Shown in pieces: positions 53,470 through 62,140 of a stretch of 64,000 nucleotides of DNA; the first letter of the stretch is position 1, and every line of letters begins with the position of its first letter. The stretch lies in contig NZ_JACEHH010000005.1 of assembly GCF_014154935.1 (NCBI RefSeq), forward strand, positions 124,001 through 188,000. The letters run 5' to 3'. Under the pieces are notes generated by a model. The model was not told the DNA's origin. It saw nothing but the letters and a program-made list of their open reading frames with translations, and ran no database searches. This DNA is from Stieleria mannarensis. GTDB taxonomy: Bacteria > Planctomycetota > Planctomycetia > Pirellulales > Pirellulaceae. A program made the translations under genes and the position numbers.

Positions 53470-54540
53470 ATCGCGAGGCAATCGTCGGATGCATTTTGGG
53501 AACCGCGGTCGGTGATGCGTTGGGGCTGCCCTATGAAGGCGTCTCGCCCCAGCGAGCCCCCAAGCTGCTTGGCCCGCCCGAACGGTACCGGTTCTGCTTC
53601 GGCCGCGGCATGATTTCCGACGACACCGAACACACCTGCATGGTCGCACAGTCTTTGATTGACGCCGGGGGTGATGTTGCCAACGTTCACGCGCCGCTTT
53701 GCCAGACGTCTGCGATGGTGGATCTTGGCCTTGCCGGCGGGGGTTGGTAAAGCCACCGCGCGATCGGGAATCAAGCTATGGCTCGGGGCCAATCCTCAAA
53801 ACGCCGGCGTCTTTTCCGCGGGAAATGGCCCCGCGATGCGAGCAGCGATCTTCGGCGCGGCGCTGGACGACGTTGCGTTGATGCTGGATTTGGTTCGAGC
53901 TTCCTCGCGGCTGACCCACAGTGATCCCAAAGCCGAACTCGGAGCGATCGCGGTCGCGCTTGCCGCCAAGCACTCGCGGGATCGGGGAACCGTCGACGCG
54001 AACCTTTGGCTTGACGATGTTGTCGGTGCAGTGGGAGAAGGCGGCACAGGGCTGGACGGCGGCGCAGAGCTGATCGAGTTGCTCCGCCGGGCCGTCCGCA
54101 GCCACGGCGCCGCGGAGACCACCCAGGCGTTCGCCGAATCGCTCGGGCTGGATCGCGGCGTGAGCGGATACACCTACCACACCGTCCCGGTTGCAATCCA
54201 CGCCTGGCTGTCTCACCCGACCGACTTTCGCCGGGCTGTGATGAGCATCATCGAGTGCGGCGGCGACGCCGACACGACGGCCGCGATCGTCGGTGGCATC
54301 GTGGGCGCAGGCGTCGGGCCGGGCGGCATTCCCACCGAATGGCTTCAAGGGATTTGGGAATGGCCACGCAGCGTCGGTTGGATGCAGCGTCTTGGCGCGA
54401 CGCTGGCCGATTCACTCGACGGCACTGGCCCGGTGAAATCACCGACCGTCAACCCGGCCGCGGTGCTACTCCGCAACCAGCTATTCCTGTTCCTCGTCCT
54501 CGTTCACGGCTTCCGCCGACTCGCTCCACCTTATGGGTGA
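53466..54540 (+). pseudogene. ADP-ribosylglycohydrolase gene with one frameshift
   Basis: The N-terminal frame (53466-53750) has '[20 protein letters not shown]' and '[17 protein letters not shown]', with the metal-binding DDTEH signature. At about 53685 one extra base (G after GTTGCCAAC) shifts the frame. The remainder reads '[34 protein letters not shown]', 'SAGNGPAMR' and 'IIECGGDADTTAAIVGGIVGA' to the stop at 54540. Joined, it is a complete ADP-ribosylglycohydrolase, an enzyme that removes ADP-ribose from targets. ATG 53466 overlaps the toxin stop. The stop codon lies inside the left end of an IVS-type element. The lesion could be a sequencing error. Confidence 0.75.
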
Positions 54541-55075
54541 TTGCAAATTGCAAAATGAACATTGCGAATTTCAAATTGTTGAGCAACCGACCAACAAATC
54601 TCCAGCGGAGGATGAAACATGAAACGCGAGAATCTGTCAGAACGACTGTTTGACTCGGCGGTGCAATTTGCAGCACACCAGCGCATGTTGGTGTCTAGCC
54701 TTCAGGCGATTCCCTCTCGCTGCTCGGGACGTCAATTGTATTACTGAGCGCATTTATTAGCACAGAAGGCTGTTTCACGATGCTTCGAAATTCATTCCGG
54801 AGCACTTGCCCAAAGGGCATGCACATCCATAGCCTGGGGTCAGGGAACGAGCGCAGCAAAGTGACCGCAACCCCAGGAAAGTGGACCTGGGGTTACGCCC
54901 GGATTCGCTGGGGCTCATCCGGTCTCACCCCAGGCTAAGCTGTCCATCGCCGTTGGCGAACCGAGCGGAGGGGTCTTTGATGACGCTCGGAACAACTTGC
55001 ATTCGATTCCAAGCCACCCCAAACATGAACTGCCGCAATCACCAAGTTGCAAAGTTCATTTTGCAATTTTCAATC
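54539..55075 (+). mobile_element. Degenerate full-length-size four-helix-bundle/IVS-type element
   Basis: The left end (GATTGCAAATTGCAAAATG... from 54539) and a decayed right end (to TTTTCAATC at 55075) span 537 bases, close to the intact 520-base copy. At 54619 a gene start resembling the intact copy survives ('MKRENLSERLFDSAVQF' versus 'MKPDDLSERLLGLAVRV') and breaks off after about 20 codons. The interior then holds other repeats: TGGTGTCTAGCCTTCAGGCG at 54688 and an AGCCTGGGGT/ACCCCAGGCT pair near 54831-54942. Confidence 0.65.
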
Positions 55076-55486
55076 CCCCGATGTCCATCGGCCGAAACAC
55101 CATCGAAAACAACCTGCGACTGCATGTCGATCGACTTGCGGGATTGATCGGGCCGCGCACGTTGAGTCAGCCGAAGACGGTTCAGGCCACGATCGGGTAC
55201 ATCGAAGGCCAGTGGTCCGAGATGGGGCTCGGCCACACACGGGAATGCTATGACGCCGATGGTGACCAGGCGACCAACCTGATCGTCGAACGTCCCGGCA
55301 CCAAGCGGTCCGACGAGATCGTGCTGCTCGGCGCCCACTACGACACCGTCTACTGCACGCCCGGCGCCGACGACAACGCCTCCGCCGTGGCGGTGCTGAT
55401 CGAGGTCAGCCGGTTGCTGCGCGAGCACACCGGCAAACGGACCGCGCGTTACGTCGCGTTCGCTTGTGAAGAGCCGCCGTACGATT

Positions 55487-56006
55487 GATTGCAAATTGCA
55501 AAATGGACATTGTAAAAGTTAAATTGATTAAGACATTGCGACTGAATTCGAAGCTGGAGACGAAACATGAAGCCAGACGATCTTTCAGAGCGGTTGCTTG
55601 GCTTGGCAGTGCGGGTTGGCAAAGTCGTCGATGCGTTGCCAGACACTCGGTTGGGCCAGCATATTGCCGGGCAATTGGTCCGCAGTGGAACGTCACCGGC
55701 ACCGAATTACGAAGAAGCGTGCGCCGCCGAAAGTCGCCGTGATTTCATCCACAAGTTGCGAATATCGCTGAAAGAGCTTCGCGAAACACGCTGCTGGATC
55801 CGGCTGATCATGCGATCGGAACTACTACCAGAGGCAAGGATGAGCGAAATCGCAAACGAAACGGACGAGTTATGCAAAATCCTCGGCCAGTCGCTCGTCA
55901 CAGCTCGCAAAAACGAAGAACGCGCCAAAGTCGAACGCACTAAGCCAACTCCAAAATGAGCGTTAACAATAACCAATTTGCAATGTTCAATTTGCAATTT
56001 GCAATC
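55487..56006 (+). mobile_element. Intact IVS-type element with terminal inverted repeats and four-helix-bundle gene
   Basis: The left end GATTGCAAATTGCAAAATGG (55487 on) and the right end, whose complement reads GATTGCAAATTGCAAATTGA (to 56006), are inverted repeats of about 28 bases with few mismatches. Between them lies one gene (55567-55959). 23S rRNA intervening sequences have the same plan: long pairing ends around a four-helix-bundle ORF. No transposase is encoded, so any movement would need help in trans. Confidence 0.7.
55567..55959 (+). CDS. Four-helix-bundle protein (23S rRNA intervening-sequence family)
   Basis: A 130-residue all-helical protein of the S23/IVS four-helix-bundle family, related to the Avd accessory proteins of diversity-generating retroelements. 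Family features include 'LSERLLGLAVRVGKVVDALP', 'GQHIAGQLVRSGTSPAPNYEEACAAES', 'DFIHKLRISLKELRETRCWIRLI' and a basic C-terminus 'SLVTARKNEERAKVER'. It is the sole gene in the 55487-56006 element. Fragments of relatives occur at 51690 and 54619. The biochemical role of the family is unknown; nucleic-acid binding is suspected from its basic pentamer. Confidence 0.9.
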   Translation: MKPDDLSERLLGLAVRVGKVVDALPDTRLGQHIAGQLVRSGTSPAPNYEEACAAESRRDFIHKLRISLKELRETRCWIRLIMRSELLPEARMSEIANETDELCKILGQSLVTARKNEERAKVERTKPTPK

Positions 56007-56174
56007 TCTCCTACCACCAAGCCACCGACACCCCCGAGACGCTTGACTATCCCCGCATGACCGAAGTCACCCTGGGCGTCGCATCGGCGATGAAGAAACT
56101 GCTGCGATGAGCTCTCGGATGGTCCACCCGTTCCCACCAATCACCCCGATGCTACCCATCCGACTGGCTTGATC

Positions 56175-59100
56175 ATGCAGCCGCTGGAAAGAAAACAGAC
56201 GAAGATCCAATACGGTGTTGCTCGGGCGCGGGTCCTTCTGAAACGCGACGCCCATTGGTTGCCAGGGTATCCCGTGCAGATGACCCGATGCGAGGACTCA
56301 GGGGCGTACTGCCTGTGTTGGGGTTCGGCGACGGAGTTCAGTCTCGAGCAACCGTCGATTTCGATGATTGATCGCGAAGCCGTACGACGGGCTCAGATGA
56401 CGATCACCAAACTCCGTCATCACTTCCCGCGTGCGTTGCCCAAGCTGGTTTCCAACGTGGAAGATTGGTTGGCTCGCACTGATCTTTTGTTCGATTTGTT
56501 GAAGAACGCGGTTCACAGTGGTAGCCCGTTGCTGTCGGAGGACGTTGTCCGGAGCGGGGTTTTGCCCAAACGATGGACGGACGAGGTCGCTCGGATCAAG
56601 AGGACTCATCCCTCGCTCGCATCACTCATGGATGCAGTCACGTTCTCTGCCTTGTCGGATCTTCAGCCTTGCCAAAACCACCCAATCGAATGGATCGAAC
56701 AACAGGCTGAATCGCTGAGTGAACTCTGTGAGTTGGAGGCAGAAAACGCCTGTGAGCTTCCGATGCTACTGCTGTCCGTTCGAGATTCCTTCCCGCCAAC
56801 GCTATCACAAACGATCGTTCGCTGCTTGACCGATCCGGCAATGCGTCAATGTCGCTGGGAAACCATGGACAGCGGTTTGAACCGACTCAATGATTCGCTG
56901 AAGAAGGCGGGCGACCAGAATGAATTCTCTGTGCCAGACCCTCCCAGCGGTGAGACTGTAAGTTCTCTGGTGCGTTCAATCCTCTACCAGACTGCATCGC
57001 ATCGTCCCAAGCGACGACGCGAAGTTTTTGATCTGCTTGATCAGCTATTGAAACCTGAATTGTTGGACGACATCGCCGACTCGCAGCGAGAGGTTTCCAG
57101 TGAAGAGCGAAGGCTTCGGCGATTGCTGCGGCGAATTGAATCGGGGCACGAGCTGATCCCGAAAACGAAAATCGAACGAAAGGCTTGGCTAGAAAAAGCA
57201 CGCGGAATCCATCACATCAGGCCCGAGCGGATCGCCGCGGCGAAGGCATTGGGAAAGGCATTGCGTGGAATCCTGAACGATCGCGATGCGAACGGGAAAC
57301 CATGGACTCGTTTTTTGTCAGTCTTCCCCGCAGATCACACAGGGTTAGCTGTCCGCTTGATGGCAAAGTGGAAATATGACTGGTATGGGTCGAAAGAGCA
57401 TCGCAATGATCTGCAGCGGGTCGTGGATGCACTTTCATCGCTCCTTCATCGGCGTGGAGTCGCTGCACCCTTGCTGGACAACTGGCGTGATTATGTCGAT
57501 GGCAGCAACACGTATGACGAGTTCGTCACCGACACCTGCTATGAAGTCGAGGGCAAATCCAAGCTGGCGAGAAGGGCGGTGCGATTGCTGGAGAGGACCG
57601 TCTATGACCTGCAGCTAGATCTTGGCCCGGCGTTGATGGCGTCCTTGGTTGAATTTGCACAGGCGACCAACGACGACAGTTTGTCCTGTTCGATCATCGA
57701 TCCGCTGTCACAGAATCCAGACGACACCTATGTCGACGCGGGAATTCGCATCGCGATCCTCTATGGCGATTCCCCTGGCGAGATGGCTCAGATCTTGGTG
57801 TCACTCAAAGAGATTGGCGACCTGGATGAGCTGGAGAAAGAACTCAGCCCGCTTGCCGGTGACCCGGCCCTTCAGCGAATGATTGCCAAGCGTATCATCG
57901 CAGGTCAAATCGCGTCACTGAAGCCACTGACGTCAGTGATCGGCATCCTGAACCACTTGGATCGTCCACTGCCGGCGAGGGAGGTTGTGTCACAGCCGCT
58001 CGATTGGTGCTCACGCTTTCCGGGAGATTTACGATCGGCACTTCAATCACTCAGTGAGTCGACGCCCGATGCTGAACGCATTGCGGAGAAGATTCTGGGG
58101 AGGTTCTTTCCCACACGCGAAGCATTGCAGCAACAAATCGATGCGTTGCTGGAGAAGCTTGATCGGGGTCTTCCGCCGGGGGGCGACGAGGCTCGGATGT
58201 ACCGGCGGCTGGACAATTTGCAACGGCGTCTTGACGAGGGTGGTTGCGTGTCGCCTGCCCGACAATGCGCCCTGATTGAAAAGCTTGAGCGGCGCGCCGA
58301 GGCGGAGACATTGCAGCGGTATACAGGGCAGTGTCGTCAGCAGGTCGCGACCGCGATCGGCGATCGATTTGGCGTTCAAGAGTTTCCCGAGGACTTACTG
58401 GCTTCGCCATTAGACCGTGTGTTACGCGAGATCACTCGCCTTGGCAAACCCATGCGGCACCTCGGGATTCGACTGCTGTTCCAGTCGGCCCATCGCACGA
58501 CGCGGAGTTTTGATGAGGAGCCCAAGAATCTCGCATTTGCGCGGCGGATGGAATCGATCGGAATTAACTTGCGTCCCTGGCTGAGCGATCAGCTTCGACT
58601 GCCCGCGCAGATGGCCGACGGCACACCTTACGAACTCGGCTTCACCCGTGAGGCAATCGATATTCTGCTGATGGGCTTCCATTTTGATACCTGCCTGTCC
58701 CCCGACTCCTTCAACTTCTTCAGCACGGTTGCCAACGCGGTCGATTTGAACAAACGTGTCGTCTACGGCAAAACCGAGGCGGGGAAAGTGGTTGGGCGTT
58801 GCTTGTTTGCACTGAACGAGTCCGGTGAAATCTTGACCTATCATCGCTATTCGCATGATGCGCAGGACGGTTTCGCCGATGCCGTTGATCGATTCGCGAT
58901 CCGGCTGGCCGGCGAGATGCAAACCTGCCTTGGCAGTGGCGGGCAGGTCGCGAAATTGGTTGCCAACGATTGGTATGATGACGGCCCCGTCGGTGGCAGC
59001 CTCCAGTGGTTGGGGGAAGGCGGGATCGTCGGCGATCTGGTCAAGCGTGTCGAATCGGATCAGTTATTGCCGGAGCTGATCGGCGCGGTTGGCGAGAACG

Positions 59101-59537
59101 TGCTCCGACAGCGCGTCGTGGAAGTCGCGACCAGCGCTTACCTACGCGATCGTTCCGAGTTCTTGTCAGCGCTGCTGGATCGATTCGGAAGCGAGCTGAG
59201 TTTCCGGCAGCGGTTTACTGTTGCGGTGAATGTCGAACCGGCCAATCTGAGCACTCGATTGTTATCCCACATGCGTTGGTCGGAGATCATTCGGTTGGTT
59301 CACCGACACCAATGCAACGAATGCGACGTGTTTCACGGCATTGCCGAATACGGAAGGGTTTTTCGCGTGTTGACACAGTTTCACCCGTCACTCGGATTAC
59401 GCGCGATCCGAGCGTCTCGTTCATCCTCCATCCAGAACGACCTTCAAGATCCCAATCCAACGCGTCGAAGAGCGTTGATCGAAGCGCACCGCCAGCTCGG
59501 GCGCCAACATCTGGTCGAAAGGCTGTCACGGAAATAG
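56175..59537 (+). CDS. Large orphan protein of unknown function (about 1120 residues)
   Basis: The longest gene of the accessory region. Residues about 1-70 form a small mixed domain ('IQYGVARARVLL...YCLCWGSA'). Residues about 70-720 are helical, leucine- and charge-rich, possibly HEAT/ARM-like, with a coiled stretch near 'REVSSEERRLRRLLRRIESG'. Around residues 820-920 is a distinctive block 'LLMGFHFDTCLSPDSFNFFSTVANAVDLNKRVVYGKTEAGKVVGRCLFALNESG' (shown in pieces: FDTCLS, NAVDLNKRV, GKVVGR), which resembles a motif in large proteins of myxobacteria and planctomycetes as I remember them. No signal peptide. ATG 56175 was chosen; TTG 56169 also opens the frame. Confidence 0.8.
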   Translation: MQPLERKQTKIQYGVARARVLLKRDAHWLPGYPVQMTRCEDSGAYCLCWGSATEFSLEQPSISMIDREAVRRAQMTITKLRHHFPRALPKLVSNVEDWLARTDLLFDLLKNAVHSGSPLLSEDVVRSGVLPKRWTDEVARIKRTHPSLASLMDAVTFSALSDLQPCQNHPIEWIEQQAESLSELCELEAENACELPMLLLSVRDSFPPTLSQTIVRCLTDPAMRQCRWETMDSGLNRLNDSLKKAGDQNEFSVPDPPSGETVSSLVRSILYQTASHRPKRRREVFDLLDQLLKPELLDDIADSQREVSSEERRLRRLLRRIESGHELIPKTKIERKAWLEKARGIHHIRPERIAAAKALGKALRGILNDRDANGKPWTRFLSVFPADHTGLAVRLMAKWKYDWYGSKEHRNDLQRVVDALSSLLHRRGVAAPLLDNWRDYVDGSNTYDEFVTDTCYEVEGKSKLARRAVRLLERTVYDLQLDLGPALMASLVEFAQATNDDSLSCSIIDPLSQNPDDTYVDAGIRIAILYGDSPGEMAQILVSLKEIGDLDELEKELSPLAGDPALQRMIAKRIIAGQIASLKPLTSVIGILNHLDRPLPAREVVSQPLDWCSRFPGDLRSALQSLSESTPDAERIAEKILGRFFPTREALQQQIDALLEKLDRGLPPGGDEARMYRRLDNLQRRLDEGGCVSPARQCALIEKLERRAEAETLQRYTGQCRQQVATAIGDRFGVQEFPEDLLASPLDRVLREITRLGKPMRHLGIRLLFQSAHRTTRSFDEEPKNLAFARRMESIGINLRPWLSDQLRLPAQMADGTPYELGFTREAIDILLMGFHFDTCLSPDSFNFFSTVANAVDLNKRVVYGKTEAGKVVGRCLFALNESGEILTYHRYSHDAQDGFADAVDRFAIRLAGEMQTCLGSGGQVAKLVANDWYDDGPVGGSLQWLGEGGIVGDLVKRVESDQLLPELIGAVGENVLRQRVVEVATSAYLRDRSEFLSALLDRFGSELSFRQRFTVAVNVEPANLSTRLLSHMRWSEIIRLVHRHQCNECDVFHGIAEYGRVFRVLTQFHPSLGLRAIRASRSSSIQNDLQDPNPTRRRALIEAHRQLGRQHLVERLSRK

Positions 59538-59774
59538 CAAGACGAAACCCTCCCCCGGAAGAGGTCGTGCGGTTTTTGGGAATTCACCCTCCTGGCAGGA
59601 GGGTCGAGCGCGGCGAGGGGAAGAGCGAACGGTGAATTGCCGAACAAACTTTCGTCCTCCGGTCGCATCGAATCGCGGATCACCCCTCCCCGCTCCGAGC
59701 GCTCACTCCTCCGCGACCCTCCCAGGGTGGCCTGATGAAAATTGAGTGGCGTCTGATACTGGTGAACCGACAAT

Positions 59775-59875
59775 GATTGCAAATTGCAAAATGAACACTG
59801 CAAATTGCAAAATGATTTGAGCGACGATTCCCGGCAAATTTGAAATTTGCAATGAACAATTTGCAATTTGCAATC
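59775..59875. mobile_element. Gene-less 101-bp version of the IVS-type element
   Basis: It starts GATTGCAAATTGCAAAATGA (59775) and ends with ...CAATTTGCAATTTGCAATC (59875), the two ends of the larger element. About 25 bases lie between them. It sits directly against the stop codon of the ferredoxin gene (TAG at 59877-59879 on the minus strand). Confidence 0.65.
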
Positions 59876-59876
59876 C

Positions 59877-60128
59877 CTACACCGCCGGCGGGCACTCAAT
59901 CACCTTCGACGCGTTCAACTCAATGAACCGCTGCCATTGCTCCGGCACATCCTCTTCATGAAAAATCGCTTCGGTCGGGCACTCGGGAACACAGGCACCG
60001 CAATCGATGCATTCGTCGGGGTCGATGTAGACCATCGTTGTGTCTTCGTGAAAGCACTCGACCGGGCAAACCGCCAGGCAGGCCTTGTCCTTGCACCCGA
60101 TGCAGGGTTGAGTCACCACCATTGTCAT
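59877..60128 (-). CDS. 7Fe-8S ferredoxin (FdxA type)
   Basis: An 83-residue ferredoxin. 'PCIGCKDKACLAVCPVECF' gives the [3Fe-4S] ligands in the C-x7-C-x3-CP spacing of 7Fe ferredoxins. 'CIDCGACVPECPTEAIF' gives the [4Fe-4S] site. The acidic stretch 'DTTMVYIDPDE' and C-terminal 'WQRFIELNASK' match the family. It is a soluble electron carrier. Start ATG 60128; a second ATG is two codons later. It stands alone between repeats. Confidence 0.93.
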   Translation of the reverse strand: MTMVVTQPCIGCKDKACLAVCPVECFHEDTTMVYIDPDECIDCGACVPECPTEAIFHEEDVPEQWQRFIELNASKVIECPPAV

Positions 60129-60285
60129 GAGAACAGTCCTTAGTCTTTAGGCGTTAGTCTGTAGTGGACGAGGCAACGAGTCCCTCGTCGGTAAACGGAG
60201 CCAAGTCACGCTCCAACCAGGAAATGAGAAACGGACCTTGAAACCGGACACCGAGCACCAAGAAAAGTTGCAAAACGTCGAATCG

Positions 60286-61866
60286 ATGACCGATCGGCCG
60301 GATGGCTGGCTGCTGCGCCGGTGGAAAAACGGAGACGAGAATGCGGCCGAAGTCCTGTTCGACCGCTACGCGATCCGGTTGGTCGCCTTGGTCGCCAGTC
60401 GCCTGAACCGACGCTATCGCTCTCAGATCGACCCCGACGAAGTCGTGCAGTCGGCGATGGGAAGTTTTTTCGACGCCGCCCGGCACAGTCGCATCCGAGT
60501 CAGCCAGAGTGTTTCGCTGTGGCGATTGCTGGCGACGTTTGCCCGTCGCAAGCTGGCGCGATCGATCGAGCGTCAGGGGGCAGCCAAGCGAGGCGGGGAG
60601 ATGGCCCGCATCTCGCTCTCCCAGGTTTCCGATCCGCCGCGGAGCGCTAGCTCCCGGTTCCTGCCTCCCGAGGTTTCCAACGACGACGCAGACGAATTCA
60701 TCAACCACCTCAAGTCGCAACTTCCGCCCGAACAATTCGCCGTCGTCGAAGGCTTGCTCGCCGGCCAAACGCAGCGCGAGATCGCCGAATCACTAAGCAT
60801 TGACGAACGCACCGTACGGCGGCGAGTCGCCAAGATCCGTCAATCGCTCGCCGTCCACCGCAACTCGATGAGCAAGCTGACGACGCAGCCCGACAGTCGC
60901 CGTGTTCTCCGAACTCGGCGAATCGCAAAAGCGAAGCCTTGCCCCGCGCCGACCTCGGAGAGGACGGCGACGGTCCAGCCCGCTCCAAACCGAGGTCACA
61001 CCAGACGCCTCGCGTCGTCCACGACGGAGTTACCCCGCATCACCTACAACCGATTCGTGCTCGGCAAACTGATCGGCAGCGGCGGATTTGGCAAAGTCTA
61101 TCGCGCGAGCCTGCAATCCGACGGCACGACCGTCGCAGTCAAATTCCTCCGTAGAGCGTACTGGCAGAACGAAGCCGCTCGGCAGTCATTCCTCCGCGAG
61201 ATCAACGCCGCATCGCGGATCCACCACCCCGGAGTCCTTCGCTACCTCGGCTACGGCGAGTCACCACACGGCGGCCCTTACGTACTTAGCGAGTGGATCG
61301 ACGGCCGGCCGCTGCACGCGCTCGACCGTCCCAGCGAGCGTTGCTTCACTCAGTGGCTACGACAAATCTGCGACGCCATCGCCGCGGTCCACGCCGCCGG
61401 CTTGGTGCACGGCGACCTGACACCGGCCAACATTCTCATCGACGATCACGACCGAATCACGATCACCGACTTCGGCTTCTCGCAAGCCACCCTCGACGCC
61501 TCCTCGCCGCCGCTCGGCGGCACCCTCGGCTTCGCAGCCCCCGAGCAAATCGACCCCGCCTTCGGCGACATCAGCCCCAAGACCGACACCTACGCCATCG
61601 GCGGCCTGATCCACTGGTACCTGTTTGGAACGCCCCCCAACGCGGGCGATGGTGCCGCGGAAACTTTACTGAAAACAATCGAAGACCAGCGTTCTCAAGA
61701 TCCCACGGATCCGCAAACTGAAGCGCCCCTTCAAGCGATCCTACGAAGCTCGTTGGCGCCCTCACCGGCAGACCGAACCGCGACCGTCGAGGACATCCTC
61801 GAGCGACTCACAACCGACCACGCCACCACCGCCCCGCCAGCGAAATCCCGCACCGACCCTGGATGA
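60286..61866 (+). CDS. ECF sigma factor fused to a Ser/Thr kinase
   Basis: A 526-residue fusion. Residues 1-190 are a sigma70-like factor: region 2 'ENAAEVLFDRYAIRLVALVASRLNRRYRSQIDPDEVVQSAMGSFF' and region 4 'GQTQREIAESLSIDERTVRRRVAKIRQSL'. Residues about 203-232 are a basic linker translated from a dispersed intergenic repeat (60894-60980). The kinase domain (about 255-515) has 'IGSGGFGKVYRA' (264), 'VAVKFL' Lys286, 'LVHGDLTPANILI' (HGD 375-377 instead of HRD) and 'TDFGFSQ' (395). There is no transmembrane helix, unlike most neighbouring kinases. ATG 60286 was chosen over TTG 60238. The last about 350 bases are duplicated at 62372-62729. Confidence 0.85.
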   Translation: MTDRPDGWLLRRWKNGDENAAEVLFDRYAIRLVALVASRLNRRYRSQIDPDEVVQSAMGSFFDAARHSRIRVSQSVSLWRLLATFARRKLARSIERQGAAKRGGEMARISLSQVSDPPRSASSRFLPPEVSNDDADEFINHLKSQLPPEQFAVVEGLLAGQTQREIAESLSIDERTVRRRVAKIRQSLAVHRNSMSKLTTQPDSRRVLRTRRIAKAKPCPAPTSERTATVQPAPNRGHTRRLASSTTELPRITYNRFVLGKLIGSGGFGKVYRASLQSDGTTVAVKFLRRAYWQNEAARQSFLREINAASRIHHPGVLRYLGYGESPHGGPYVLSEWIDGRPLHALDRPSERCFTQWLRQICDAIAAVHAAGLVHGDLTPANILIDDHDRITITDFGFSQATLDASSPPLGGTLGFAAPEQIDPAFGDISPKTDTYAIGGLIHWYLFGTPPNAGDGAAETLLKTIEDQRSQDPTDPQTEAPLQAILRSSLAPSPADRTATVEDILERLTTDHATTAPPAKSRTDPG

Positions 61867-61940
61867 GGCGACGAATCAAATCCTCTCCGCGGTCGTTCGG
61901 CCGATCACGGACGCGCCCTTCTGTCCAGGACAGGGGACTC

Positions 61941-62105
61941 GATTGCAAATTGCAAATTGAACATTTCAAATTGCGAATTTCGACACTTCCCCGTTCGAAC
62001 TCCAGCGCCATGCGTGATTTCCACACAAGCCCACGACCGCAACCCGCCCTCCGATTTCTCTCCATGAATTCCCGATTTGCAATGTTCAATTTGCAATTTG
62101 CAATC
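61941..62105. mobile_element. Gene-less 165-bp version of the IVS-type element
   Basis: The left end GATTGCAAATTGCAAATTGA begins at 61941. The right end (GATTTGCAATGTTCAATTTG...CAATC) finishes at 62105. About 90 bases of unrelated sequence lie between. It lies between the sigma-kinase gene and its duplicated tail. Confidence 0.65.
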
Positions 62106-62140
62106 CACTCTCTTGCCGTCCGCTACGAACCCGGGCCCCT

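Larger units (their letters stand above)
55081..56110 (+). pseudogene. M28-type zinc peptidase gene disrupted by an IVS-type element
   Basis: The 5' part (ATG 55081 to about 55483) encodes an M28 aminopeptidase N-terminus with 'NLIVERPG', 'IVLLGAHYDTVYCTPGADDNASAVAVLIEVSRLL' (zinc ligands His and Asp) and 'ARYVAFACEEPP'. The 3' end (56013-56110) encodes the family's C-terminal block 'YHQATDTPETLDYPRMTEVTLGVASAMKKLL'. The middle, about 120-130 residues in relatives, is missing and the 520-base element stands in its place. The gene is therefore inactive. Confidence 0.75.

Noticed and set aside
55487-56006. Four-helix-bundle gene as Avd of a diversity-generating retroelement
   Set aside because: No reverse transcriptase, template repeat or variable repeat with adenine-specific changes is present in the window. 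The paired ends fit an IVS-type element better.
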